From: Sporomusa sphaeroides DSM 2875
Lineage (GTDB): Bacteria > Bacillota > Negativicutes > Sporomusales > Sporomusaceae
Length of the DNA: 64,000 nucleotides
Direction of reading: 5' to 3'
Assembly (NCBI RefSeq): GCF_001941975.2
Contig: NZ_CP146991.1
Coordinates: 4,337,001 to 4,401,000 of the forward strand
In this document: one piece after another, positions 43,035 through 51,382 of the stretch
Position numbering within the stretch: the stretch's first letter is position 1
Layout: the number at the start of each line of letters is the position of its first letter
The notes under the pieces: generated by a model
Databases searched by the model: none
Told to the model about the DNA's origin: nothing
Seen by the model: the letters and a program-made list of their open reading frames with translations, nothing else
Program-made: the position numbers and the translations under genes

Positions 43035-45824
43035 CTAGGCGCTGAGCGCTTCGGTGTCTAAGGCGCTTTTGTACAGATGCAGCAGCCTGGGGCGGCACTC
43101 CTTATCCTTGCTGCCGCGCTTCCTGGTTGGAATGGTGCGCTTGGGGCAACGCTGAACCCTTCCGTCACTGCTTCTCTCGGTATAGATAAGCTTCGCCTCA
43201 TCCAAATGCTTCCAGAGAATGCGGGGCGATACGGAAATCTTCTGGCTGCGTCCTGACAGAAAGCGATTGACGGCAGTATAGGTCGCCTCGGGCAACAGGT
43301 AGAAGTATTGCTCATCCTGCCAACCAATGCGCTCACCGAAGGAGGTACTATAGGGGTCCTCCTCCATACCTGCCGACAGTGCATCCACGCGCACCTTGCT
43401 GGTGACAAACAGTTCCTGCAGAACCTCCAGGAATATTTCAGCGGGGCGCTCCTGCGCAACAAGGGCATTCTGGTCGCCGATAAGATGTGCAAAAACAGTT
43501 TCGGCGTCGTCTAAAAGCTGCGCGGCATTTTCAGCGGTGCAAGCCCCTGCAGATTGCATGTACAGGAGCATCCTGTGAAAGCCGATGTACAGCCAAGCTG
43601 CTGCCTCGCCCGACCTGCCATGTGCCGCTTTTTCCTGAAAGGCGGCTCTTTTGTCGATAAACTCGGCATAGAGCGTTTCAGGCAAAGCGTCCATCTGTGG
43701 CAGCAGCCATTCGATGTACCCTCTCATGGCCTGCGCAAGGAGCGGCGCTTCCTGCTGCGCCTTGGTCAATGCCTTCAGGTCTACTGCGCCCTGCAGCAGT
43801 TCCACCCCGAGAAAGCGGGCTACAGAAGACTCGCCGGACGGCAGGTCTTCCCCCGTTACCAGTGCCATACCCCTGGGCGGAAACTCCTTCTGGAACTTTA
43901 CGCTGGCAGTCAGCCTGCCCCGCCCGATGCGGTCACCGTACATACGGAGTACCCGCTGGGCGGTTTGGGCCATTTTTTGCGCTTCGTAGCTGGAAGCCTC
44001 GGGATGATAGTCATCAATGAGCAGCAGGGTATCCTTGGTTGCAAACGCCTTTCTTTCGAGGGCGTTCGCGGTATCCTTAAATGAGGCAGGCGGACTCTTG
44101 AGGCCAAAATCGCCGAAATGCGAAAGAAAGCTCATTCCCAGCGAGCTTTTCCTGGTGCCAGTGCCGCCAAACAGCCATAATACAAAGGTTGGCTCTATGC
44201 CAGCTTTACGCAGAGCTTCGCAGAGAGCGCACAGATATACTAGCGCCAGCAGCGGGATGGTGACTTCCAAGGGGGCCACCATGAGCAATCTGAGACTTGC
44301 CTGCGCGGCTCGTTTCAAATCTTCGACAGCCTGGTCGAGGCGATATTTCTCCAGCCCCCGCTCCAATTCAACCGCAATGTTGTCAGCGCCTATGGAGCCG
44401 TTCGCGTGTAGGAAGCACCACGTTCCGTCAGGCAGCCTGCGCCAGCCCAGGTGCGTATAGATATAGTGCGTATCCACCTCTAAGCCCATGTTTTGAATAG
44501 CGTCACGGCACAGGTCCTGCGTACCGAAGCCAGGTCTAATGGACACGCCGAGGCCCCAGGCTTCGGTTACCCAGCCCATCCGCTTAAACTCAGCGGCGGA
44601 AACGTCGACCGGCGCAAGTTTCTTGCCGCCAGCCTGCAGCCCTTCCAGACGAAAATTCCGTTCCTGCGAAACGCCGTCATCGCGAATGACTTCTTGCGTA
44701 GGCCTGGCCACAAAGTTAGCAATCTTGAAAGGATTCTCTTTGCGGTCAAACCCCAGCAGGTTTCCCCTTGGGTCAAGCGTATAATCGGGATTGTCCTGAA
44801 GCGCCGCTACATACGGCGTATAGGCTGGGTCATTAGGCGGCAGCGGCTTTTCCATGTTTCTAATGAAAGCGCCCGGACTGTTGGTCACTTCGCCGGTTTC
44901 ATTCTCATTCGCTACATGGAAGCAGCGTTCAACTCCGTCCCGTGTGCAGCCTATCGTCGTGCACCGTACCATCGGACCGCCAGCATCTCCTGCCTTATCG
45001 ACAAGTAGGTGGATACGCTGCTCGCTTCTTGCATCATGCTTGGCGCTCAGTCTGGAAAAGGCAAAGGCCGCCTCGCCATGACCGGCATTTACAAGCAGGC
45101 TTACCCATTGAAACCACGCATCCTCCGAGAGGCCCTCCGAGCTTTGGCTAGTCAATGCCTGCGCAAACTTTCCACAACGCTGCAGACGCTCGAACACATC
45201 GGCTACATCCGGCTGCGGCTTGGTTTCCGTCTTATCCTTGCGTTTAGCCTCTTTCACCTTGCCCGTCATGCGGCTAAGCATCCACTCGGGGGCGTCGGCC
45301 AGCTCAACATCTTTGGGGGTATGGCCTTTAATCCAGGTGTAAGGCTTGCCATTCTGCGACGGCGGTACAATCGTCTGCTGCCCGTCTCCCAGGAAGGCCA
45401 ATTCGCTATGTTCGCCTTCGAGCTTGTCAACCCACTTTGAGGCTTTGCCAAGCCCTTCAGGCAGACGGTAGAGTAGCCTACGCCCCGCTTCACTGCCGGG
45501 CGTCTTATACATCCAGGTTGCGGGAATGTCTCCCCCGCTGATTTCCTGGAGACTTTCCCAAGCCTGCGGCCCGTCAACATCAATACCTACAATGCCCGAA
45601 GCCGCCCCCAATACCAAGCCGATGTTCATAGTAGGCCATTTTACCAGCCACTCCTCGATTTCCTCAGTAGTTGGCACGGCACTACGCTTAGCCCATTCGG
45701 AAATGAGCGGCTTCTTGCCGTCACAAGGAATGACTGGCAGCCCCATCTTTTGATACCGATACAGGGCCTCTCTGATTTTCTGTGTCTGTGTTTTGTTGTC
45801 GAACTGTTCTTGCAAAGCTCTCAC
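43035..45824 (-). CDS. Prim-Pol/DUF927-like replicative helicase (Cch-like)
   Basis: 929 residues. The N-terminal 190 residues are a bifunctional primase-polymerase domain (GLPVIPCDGKKPLI, then GIVGIDVDGPQAWE). The DUF927/helicase part has a Walker A in LFGGTGTRKSSLG at about 550-562 and Walker B in LLLIDDYH near 603. SCC elements carry Cch helicases of related type, thought to replicate the excised circle. The start is uncertain: GTG 45824 or TTG 45815. It is preceded by a complete element inverted repeat. Confidence 0.85.
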   Translation of the reverse strand: MRALQEQFDNKTQTQKIREALYRYQKMGLPVIPCDGKKPLISEWAKRSAVPTTEEIEEWLVKWPTMNIGLVLGAASGIVGIDVDGPQAWESLQEISGGDIPATWMYKTPGSEAGRRLLYRLPEGLGKASKWVDKLEGEHSELAFLGDGQQTIVPPSQNGKPYTWIKGHTPKDVELADAPEWMLSRMTGKVKEAKRKDKTETKPQPDVADVFERLQRCGKFAQALTSQSSEGLSEDAWFQWVSLLVNAGHGEAAFAFSRLSAKHDARSEQRIHLLVDKAGDAGGPMVRCTTIGCTRDGVERCFHVANENETGEVTNSPGAFIRNMEKPLPPNDPAYTPYVAALQDNPDYTLDPRGNLLGFDRKENPFKIANFVARPTQEVIRDDGVSQERNFRLEGLQAGGKKLAPVDVSAAEFKRMGWVTEAWGLGVSIRPGFGTQDLCRDAIQNMGLEVDTHYIYTHLGWRRLPDGTWCFLHANGSIGADNIAVELERGLEKYRLDQAVEDLKRAAQASLRLLMVAPLEVTIPLLALVYLCALCEALRKAGIEPTFVLWLFGGTGTRKSSLGMSFLSHFGDFGLKSPPASFKDTANALERKAFATKDTLLLIDDYHPEASSYEAQKMAQTAQRVLRMYGDRIGRGRLTASVKFQKEFPPRGMALVTGEDLPSGESSVARFLGVELLQGAVDLKALTKAQQEAPLLAQAMRGYIEWLLPQMDALPETLYAEFIDKRAAFQEKAAHGRSGEAAAWLYIGFHRMLLYMQSAGACTAENAAQLLDDAETVFAHLIGDQNALVAQERPAEIFLEVLQELFVTSKVRVDALSAGMEEDPYSTSFGERIGWQDEQYFYLLPEATYTAVNRFLSGRSQKISVSPRILWKHLDEAKLIYTERSSDGRVQRCPKRTIPTRKRGSKDKECRPRLLHLYKSALDTEALSA

Positions 45825-45840
45825 CTTCCATGACTGTCTT

Positions 45841-45880
45841 GAGGGCCATACGGGCGGATAGTTCCGCCCTGACTGCCCTC
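45841..45880. repeat. Element inverted repeat upstream of primase-helicase
   Basis: GAGGGCCATACGGGCGG and CCGCCCTGACTGCCCTC form two arms around ATAGTT. It lies 16 bases upstream of the helicase gene and could be an operator or origin element. Confidence 0.75.
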
Positions 45881-45968
45881 AAAACCAAATGTATTCGTTA
45901 CCTTGAACTACTTGTAGACTGGTTGATGCAACTATTGTGCATGACCTTCACCCGCCTTTTTCAGCAGA

Positions 45969-46415
45969 TCATTGGCCGGGAATCTCACCCCAGACCAGAT
46001 GTACGCCGAGATTCTTATAAAAATCGTAGGACCTAACAAGTTGTCTTTCTAGTTGTTCCTCTTGCGAACATATAGTAGGAGGCTTGCATTGACTTACGGA
46101 GTTGGTTCTTGCAAAATCGGTCAGATTTTTCTCAAACTTATCTAATTCCGCTTCATTTTCAATAAAAAGGGGAGCCGGGAAAAACCACTGTGCATGGATT
46201 GCAAATTCATCATAATATAAAGCATCGGGTATCGGTGACATGTTCAAAATGGACTCCTTTATTAGGTCGGAAATCGCCGCTCTCTCTTCTATTGAATAAT
46301 CAGAGAGCTTACGCCCTTGATATTTGGTAAACTCAAGAATGAAATGATCACACCGTAAGATGCCACTATAGTTATCCTGGTTTAGTTCTGTTACTTGTGT
46401 ATTAATAATTTTCAT
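45969..46415 (-). CDS. Hypothetical protein
   Basis: 148 residues, no recognised family. AGGAG precedes ATG 46415. The N-terminus (MKIINTQVTELNQDNYSGIL) and central IHAQWFFPAPLFIENEAELD give no signature. It resembles its neighbour at 46481 in size and in the motif LFIENEAEL versus LCIESNEEM, so the two may be distant paralogues. Confidence 0.65.
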   Translation of the reverse strand: MKIINTQVTELNQDNYSGILRCDHFILEFTKYQGRKLSDYSIEERAAISDLIKESILNMSPIPDALYYDEFAIHAQWFFPAPLFIENEAELDKFEKNLTDFARTNSVSQCKPPTICSQEEQLERQLVRSYDFYKNLGVHLVWGEIPGQ

Positions 46416-46480
46416 AGTATCAGTCTCCTAAAAAATGATTTATTGCCCTACCTCTTCAAAACTCTATTATTCTGGCCATC

Positions 46481-46927
46481 CTATTGAAGCCTCTTATTGA
46501 ATGACAGTGCAGCTTCTAAGTAAATATCAGGTTTAGCAGACCAGCGCTCTTCTACTTCACGAATTGTGTCGATATCTTCTTCAAACTCCACTTCTACTAT
46601 GACCTGGTCATCGCTGTATATGGAATTACTGCCCAACCTAAGAATGCGAAAAATTTTTCCAACTAAATCCTTCATTTCCTCGTTCGATTCTATACATAAG
46701 GGCGAATTCAGAAACCAGGTGGCGACAAGTCCATCTATGTCATTTAATTCAATCTTACTCGGAGGAAAAGCTAGCGAGTTAAGATGGTCCATCCAGCTAA
46801 AGACATCAGGCGACAATGGAAAATCAGTTTTCGCAATATCAAAGCAATCTATAATGTTTTCTTTTACAGCCTCATTTTCAATGTAAGCGCGGATTACCTT
46901 AACGTTCAGATCTCTTTTAGTAGCCAT
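46481..46927 (-). CDS. Hypothetical protein
   Basis: 148 residues. VIRAYIENEAVKENIIDCFD and EVEFEEDIDTIREVEERW; mostly acidic and helical. AAGGAGAGG is placed about 9 bases before ATG 46927. Function unknown. It is the first of a two-gene unit on the minus strand, with the upstream gap holding an element repeat. Confidence 0.65.
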   Translation of the reverse strand: MATKRDLNVKVIRAYIENEAVKENIIDCFDIAKTDFPLSPDVFSWMDHLNSLAFPPSKIELNDIDGLVATWFLNSPLCIESNEEMKDLVGKIFRILRLGSNSIYSDDQVIVEVEFEEDIDTIREVEERWSAKPDIYLEAALSFNKRLQ

Positions 46928-47456
46928 TAAAAAATCCTCTCCTTATCCCTGTATCAGTTTGATCTACCAAATAAGGTCCAGCATCTAACTAATTACAAAT
47001 CCTCCCACGTCTCGTTTTCATCACTCCTATTCAGTTGTCAAGGAACCGTCTTACAAAGACTCCCCCGTCGAATTCTGATATTGAGGGCGATGTGGGCAGA
47101 TATTGTCGCCCTGATTGCCCTCCGCAGGGAATGTATTCTTTTCCTTGATGTCGCGGCAGACTGGCATCTACAGCGCCGCCCACCGCCTTATAGGCGATAC
47201 AGCTATCGTGCATAACCCTTATTCACCTGTTGACAGACTATTTTAGGTTCAATCTAAACATCCGCTAATCGATACAATCCCTCCCAGCACTTTTACAGCA
47301 ATCTCTTCTGAAACTAAATTTAAATGAATTGAATATAGAATACCGAAAAAAAGAAAACTCCTCATTTCGTCGGAAACATATATTTTTTTATTTCCGATGA
47401 AGAAAAAAAGATGGACACAGGAATCAATTTCCCGTGTCCATCTCGCATTATCACTA
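46928..47456. repeat. Gap with element inverted repeat and terminator
   Basis: No gene in about 500 bases. 47083-47122 is a two-armed element repeat (GAGGGCGATGTGGGCAG with GCCCTGATTGCCCTC). 47409-47443 is a terminator for the next gene (AGATGGACAC and GTGTCCATCT arms, T run on the minus strand). Confidence 0.72.
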
Positions 47457-48050
47457 TTAACTTTTTCTACCCCGCAATATTTGCGGCAACAGTAATTGTC
47501 CTATAAATAACTGACTGGCAGTCTTATATTGTTCTGATAAAGCTTTTACTTCATCAGAAAACTTGAGATATTCTTCCAATTGCTCTACCAACTCTTGCGT
47601 CAGGGGTTGCCCTTCTTCCTGGGCCTTTTTTAGCTTTTCCATAACCTTCTCACGCATCGGCATGTATTGGCTTTGCTTTGTCTGATAGTTCTCTAACAGC
47701 GCTTGAGACATTCTGCGAACCGTTTCAGGCACCCAAGAAATACGACTGACTAGTTCATAGTACATAAGGCGTTGTTTCCACGTTTCTTTTTCATTCATTT
47801 CGGCATCATCCGTATCATTGATCTGCATGAAAATGTTATCGACACAGCCATTCAGTTCTCTGATCCATTGCTCATAACTTTGCTCGTCCCAATATCGCAT
47901 TTCCTGTGTCGTTCTCATTAGTCCTTTTAACAAATTAGCCATCTCTACATCCAGGCTTAAGGCCTGGTCCTGGCCTGATGCACTGCCGATACTCTCGCGC
48001 CACTGCTGAATTAATTGCTTATCATCATCGCCTTTGGCATGTCTCTCCAT
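47457..48050 (-). CDS. Hypothetical helical protein
   Basis: 197 residues, nearly all helical, Gln/Glu-rich (VMEKLKKAQEEGQPLTQELV); likely a long helical bundle. There is no strong ribosome site at ATG 48050, and an upstream reading frame is open back to 48106, so the true start may be a non-ATG codon, coupled to the gene before it. The downstream terminator supports it being the last gene of a unit. Confidence 0.62.
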   Translation of the reverse strand: MERHAKGDDDKQLIQQWRESIGSASGQDQALSLDVEMANLLKGLMRTTQEMRYWDEQSYEQWIRELNGCVDNIFMQINDTDDAEMNEKETWKQRLMYYELVSRISWVPETVRRMSQALLENYQTKQSQYMPMREKVMEKLKKAQEEGQPLTQELVEQLEEYLKFSDEVKALSEQYKTASQLFIGQLLLPQILRGRKS

Positions 48051-48103
48051 TTTTTCTAACTCAGTTTCTCGCTCTTTTCGATTGTCTGCCTTAGCTTTTC
48101 TGG

Positions 48104-48646
48104 TCAGATAGTCACTTCATGCAGATGATAAATCCACTTGTCCAGCGTATATTGGATGTAATCCAATATATCGCCCGGTTGTTCATTGCCGATTTTGATT
48201 AAACAGGCTACTAATTCTCCAATCTTCTGTTCCAATACCGGCAGCCTGTCTATCATGCGTTTTGTAGCAATAAAGCTCGGTAACGCCTCGACTAATTCTC
48301 TAATATGCTCTGGGAGGTTGCTTTCCGTTTCTTCAAGTAACTTCTCGTAATATTGATGAATTTTAGTGGAAGTAACACCTTCCTGTTGGGCATTTGTTCT
48401 AAAGCATGGATTTTGCGGAAGGGTCTCAATCAATAACCCTGCAAGTTCGGCCCATTCGACCGCCCAAAAATAGCAGCCAGCTTTCTCATAATTCCGTTTG
48501 AAATTATTCTTCTCAATATCATAAATTTCACAAAATCGTTTAAAGCGATTTCGAAACGTTTTCTCGTCCATCCTGAAATGCTGACAAAATTCTTCATGCG
48601 TAAAATCTACCTCGCGAAATTTCCCCGCTCTGCGGCTCATGCTCAT
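48104..48646 (-). CDS. HTH-containing hypothetical protein
   Basis: 180 residues. Residues 14-50 (FTHEEFCQHFRMDEKTFRNR) look like a helix-turn-helix related to MerR/excisionase-type winged helices, and the rest is helical. AGGAGG is placed 7 bases before the start at 48646. It may regulate the cassette genes. Confidence in the fold is moderate. Confidence 0.65.
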   Translation of the reverse strand: MSMSRRAGKFREVDFTHEEFCQHFRMDEKTFRNRFKRFCEIYDIEKNNFKRNYEKAGCYFWAVEWAELAGLLIETLPQNPCFRTNAQQEGVTSTKIHQYYEKLLEETESNLPEHIRELVEALPSFIATKRMIDRLPVLEQKIGELVACLIKIGNEQPGDILDYIQYTLDKWIYHLHEVTI

Positions 48647-48656
48647 CCTCCTAAAT

Positions 48657-48854
48657 TCAGTCTAATTCACATTTTAACGTCTCAGAGATACGCATACAAG
48701 CCACCATCCTGAACTTGTAGTTATTTTCGCTTATAGAGCCTCGCACTCGCAAAGCTACCTCCTCATGCTTTTCCAAAAAGGTCATACCCTGAATAACATT
48801 TACTGAATCATTTTTGAAGGCAAGGAGACGATAGATAAAAAAATATGCGCTCAA
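48657..48854 (-). CDS. Short open frame, doubtful gene
   Basis: 65 residues ahead of the HTH gene, 10 bases apart. The start is uncertain (TTG 48854 with GAAGAGAG close to it, or ATG 48785). VALRVRGSISENNYKFRMVA resembles nothing I know. Confidence 0.35.
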   Translation of the reverse strand: MSAYFFIYRLLAFKNDSVNVIQGMTFLEKHEEVALRVRGSISENNYKFRMVACMRISETLKCELD

Positions 48855-48868
48855 CTCTCTTCAAGTGC

Positions 48869-48938
48869 AGGGCAATCAGGGCAGTTTCCTTAGAACACTC
48901 AAAAGCCCTCAAGCCCTAAAATTTCAGGACTTAAGAGC
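48869..48938. repeat. Element repeat plus hairpin
   Basis: AGGGCAATCAGGGCAG (48869-48884) is followed by a hairpin (GCCCTCAAGCCCT with AGGACTTAAGAGC, 48905-48938) closely related to the terminator at 51317. The same combination occurs beside rlmH at 51267-51350. Confidence 0.68.
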
Positions 48939-49066
48939 ATTTTTTATAACTAATAGGATACAAAATCTTTTATATTAGGCCACAGATTATATCCAATAGA
49001 AGGAATATTTGATTCAAATTTCTTTGTCAGTAGCTACAGCCGAAAAAGTCAGCGTATTCTATTTAC

Positions 49067-49312
49067 TCACGCCTCCTTGCCAAGCTCCTCCCAGAATAGC
49101 TTCAAAGCAGCATTGACAATTCTTGTTTGGCTATAGCCACGAACGCGCAGGCTCTGTAGCCGGTCGTACACTTCCCGCTCCAGGTATATCGTTATCCGCT
49201 TGTGGCGGTCTTCGAAACTGCCGCCAAGAGCAGTCTCCTCCGCTGCCATTATATGAGGATGATTGATTTGGTCCAGCTTCTGCTTACTCTCCCACAGCTT
49301 ATCCATTCCCAT
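49067..49312 (-). CDS. Ribbon-helix-helix partner of ParA
   Basis: 81 residues. The C-terminal half is a ribbon-helix-helix domain (KRITIYLEREVYDRLQSLRV followed by SQTRIVNAALKLF). Its ATG at 49312 overlaps the parA 3' end, so both are made from one transcript. In small partition systems such proteins bind the centromere-like site in place of ParB. The element repeat would be a candidate site, but this is inference. Confidence 0.82.
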   Translation of the reverse strand: MGMDKLWESKQKLDQINHPHIMAAEETALGGSFEDRHKRITIYLEREVYDRLQSLRVRGYSQTRIVNAALKLFWEELGKEA

Positions 49313-50060
49313 TTGCTATCCCCAGCCTTTCAATGACTTCTTTCGTCAGATGCCGAATCTGGCCGAGGGCGCGGCTATGCCATGTCAGCTTCCGCACAGG
49401 CATTCCTTTGCGTATTGCAGTCGGAATGGCCGAATCGTAGCCAACAGATGCGCGGAATACCGAGTTACCAAAGCTGTTGTAAACTTCTTCGACCATCACC
49501 TTAGTCAGCTTGCGGCGGCGGTCAATCTTGTTGACCAGAATGCCGAGAATATGCAAATCCCGGTTCATGACCTTCTGGATATGCGCCAAATCGTCCAGTA
49601 GCTGCCCCAGGTTGGCTACGCTGAATGTCTCCGCATCGCTGACAATCACCACCTCATCACTGGCTACAAAGCCTGCCAATGCGGATTCGCTTAATGCTGG
49701 CGGATGGTCAATGATGACAATATCGACTTCTTCCAATCGTTCATTTCTGAGATAATGCAGCAGGATTCCCTCGCTGCCGCGAAAGTCGAAATGCACAATA
49801 TCCCTGCTGCCCGGAATGAGGTACAGGTTCTCGCCGACCTCTAAGCAAGCGTTATCCAAGCTGCATTGCTGGCGAAGCAGGTGGAAGATGTTGCCGCCTT
49901 CGTAGTCTCCCTGCAGATAGATTTTGCTGAGGTCGCATTGAGAGTCCAGGTCTACCATTAGAACCAGGTATCCCATCTTCGACAGTTCATAAGCCAAATT
50001 GGCCGAAATTACTGTCTTTCCTACGCCGCCCTTACGGTTGGCAATGCTGATTATTTTCAT
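49299..50060 (-). CDS. parA: ParA-family partition ATPase
   Basis: 253 residues, MinD/ParA type. The deviant Walker A is KGGVGKTVISANLAY at about 10-24, and VLMVDLDSQCDLSKIYL and VDIVIIDHPPAL complete the motifs. It would segregate or stabilise the cassette, which may pass through a replicating circle. GGAAGTTC lies just before ATG 50060. Overlapping RHH partner downstream. Confidence 0.92.
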   Translation of the reverse strand: MKIISIANRKGGVGKTVISANLAYELSKMGYLVLMVDLDSQCDLSKIYLQGDYEGGNIFHLLRQQCSLDNACLEVGENLYLIPGSRDIVHFDFRGSEGILLHYLRNERLEEVDIVIIDHPPALSESALAGFVASDEVVIVSDAETFSVANLGQLLDDLAHIQKVMNRDLHILGILVNKIDRRRKLTKVMVEEVYNSFGNSVFRASVGYDSAIPTAIRKGMPVRKLTWHSRALGQIRHLTKEVIERLGIANGNG

Positions 50061-50086
50061 AGAACTTCCTCCAAAAATACAAAAAT

Positions 50087-50128
50087 GTAGACGTAGCCGT
50101 AGAGCCTACGGCTACGTCTACTTATTTT
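50087..50128. terminator. Bidirectional terminator
   Basis: GTAGACGTAGCCGTAG and CTACGGCTACGTCTAC form a perfect 16-bp stem with a 3-base loop and T runs on both sides, between parA and the next gene upstream. Confidence 0.92.
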
Positions 50129-50223
50129 TTTGTTTTGAAGGAAAACTAAAAAAAGCTCTATGATTGAAAAAAGAAAAGCAACGTCAAAATTCTCATTAAA
50201 AAAGTCAAACTGTACTACTCAAA

Positions 50224-51129
50224 TCATTCTAAAGGAGGAACTACCTCTTCAAAAACAATCTCTGTATTCTCTCCACATTCTTCACATTTTAAAATTAATT
50301 TTTTCACATACCCATCTTCACCCAAGTCATCATTAATAATCTTCAGTTTTTTGCTTTTACAGACCCTACACTTACACTGAGCAATTGGGTCGGAAACTTT
50401 CTGTCTTATGTTTTCGTAGATACCTACTAACGATGTACAAAGAGTAACACATGTTGATGCTTCATAGAATGTTGAATTGCTCGAATGGGTGATTTTACAT
50501 GCATAATCCCAGGTAGCTTCCGTAACTTTCTTTATGATACTTCTATAGTCTCCATTATCTGATCCATCCAAGCAGAATTGAAGAAACAGCTCTGCCTTTT
50601 TCTTAAAGTTTGATGCTTGCGGCTGCTCTTTATCACTTGCCATTTCTTCAAAATAGACGGAATTTCCTAACTCAATTAGTATTTCTCTACACTGCACCCC
50701 AATTGCTTGAAAATCTTCAATTTCTACTGCAGTATCTATTGATGAGGCAATAATCTTGAGTTTCCTAAATAATTGCGGAGCAATATCACAGCCTAAAGTT
50801 ATTGCCTCTATAAATTCCTCCGGTTTGTATTCAGAAGAAGCATTCATCCTATCCATTAATCCCATATGAAAAGAGTAAACCTCATCAGCAGAAAAATAAT
50901 AGGCTTCTTGAGGGTATAAATTCATTGGAACAGAGTCTCCTTCGACGACCCACCAAGCTCCTTCTGTATCAGTTTTAACATTCCAAACTCGTACTTCTAC
51001 GCCTAAATCGTTAAATTCATGCTCCGGTTTTGCACTCACAACCTTACATTTATTTTGACTTTGCCATTCAACATATTTAGAAACTTCCTCCAAGGTTCTG
51101 TTAGCCATTATTTTTAACTCCTCGTTCAT
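50224..51129 (-). CDS. Zinc-ribbon protein at right end of cassette
   Basis: 301 residues. The C-terminus has a zinc ribbon (CKCRVCKSKK, then KCEECGENTEIVF). The centre holds EDFQAIGVQCREILIELG, a helical motif that I associate with proteins near abortive-infection genes, though I cannot name the family. It is the last cassette gene before rlmH, a usual place for cargo. The ATG is at 51129, with GAGG weakly placed. Confidence 0.6.
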   Translation of the reverse strand: MNEELKIMANRTLEEVSKYVEWQSQNKCKVVSAKPEHEFNDLGVEVRVWNVKTDTEGAWWVVEGDSVPMNLYPQEAYYFSADEVYSFHMGLMDRMNASSEYKPEEFIEAITLGCDIAPQLFRKLKIIASSIDTAVEIEDFQAIGVQCREILIELGNSVYFEEMASDKEQPQASNFKKKAELFLQFCLDGSDNGDYRSIIKKVTEATWDYACKITHSSNSTFYEASTCVTLCTSLVGIYENIRQKVSDPIAQCKCRVCKSKKLKIINDDLGEDGYVKKLILKCEECGENTEIVFEEVVPPLE

Positions 51130-51364
51130 ATTAAGATAAGTCGGTAATGTCCTCTAAACCATATGTTTCCCTCAAAACGTATAAATCCCTTCCGATTTTC
51201 AAGCCCTGCACCATTTCACCGTGCTATTTTCTCTCCAAAAAGGTAACCGCTTACTGAATCAATTTCGAGGGCAATCAGGGCAGTTCATCTTTTTCACTAA
51301 AAACGCACAAAAAAAAGCCCTCAAGCCCTGCAAAAACAGGACTTGAGGGCAAAAACCAGCACCG
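51130..51364. other. Gap at right end of cassette
   Basis: No gene. It contains a single element repeat (GAGGGCAATCAGGGCAG, 51267-51283) and the hairpin at 51317-51350 (GCCCTCAAGCCCTG with CAGGACTTGAGGGC), which terminates rlmH transcription on the minus strand. Confidence 0.75.
51317..51350 (-). terminator. Terminator just after rlmH
   Basis: A 14-bp stem with one or two mismatches around CAAAAA, and a T run on the minus strand. It is probably carried by the cassette, because the hairpin at 22082-22117 occupies the equivalent place at the other boundary. Confidence 0.85.
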
Positions 51365-51382
51365 TTACCAATGGTACGGTTC
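51356..51382 (-). repeat. Right attachment site (rlmH 3' end)
   Basis: The last 18 bases of the rlmH frame plus 9 beyond the stop, repeated at 22123-22149 with one difference (A/G). The minus strand encodes G-E-P-Y-H-W-stop. Confidence 0.85.

Larger units (their letters stand above)
22123..51382. mobile_element. SCC-like cassette integrated at rlmH
   Basis: A 29.2-kb interval bounded by direct repeats of the rlmH 3' end. Inside are two adjacent large serine recombinases, a Prim-Pol/DUF927-like helicase, a DUF1643 protein, RadC, ParA with a ribbon-helix-helix partner, a Panacea antitoxin pair, a probable defence operon, one IS110 copy and an IS21 relic. SCC elements are defined by ccr serine recombinases and integration at rlmH; this one lacks mec genes and lies in a Negativicute. 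Excision is not proven. Confidence 0.82.

Noticed and set aside
43554..44084. Plus-strand frames of up to 176 codons within the primase-helicase gene
   Set aside because: They are antisense to an intact 929-residue protein; GC-rich coding DNA gives such frames by chance.
47083..47122. CRISPR-like repeat or array
   Set aside because: The GAGGGC repeats are widely dispersed with no regular spacers and no cas genes are present.
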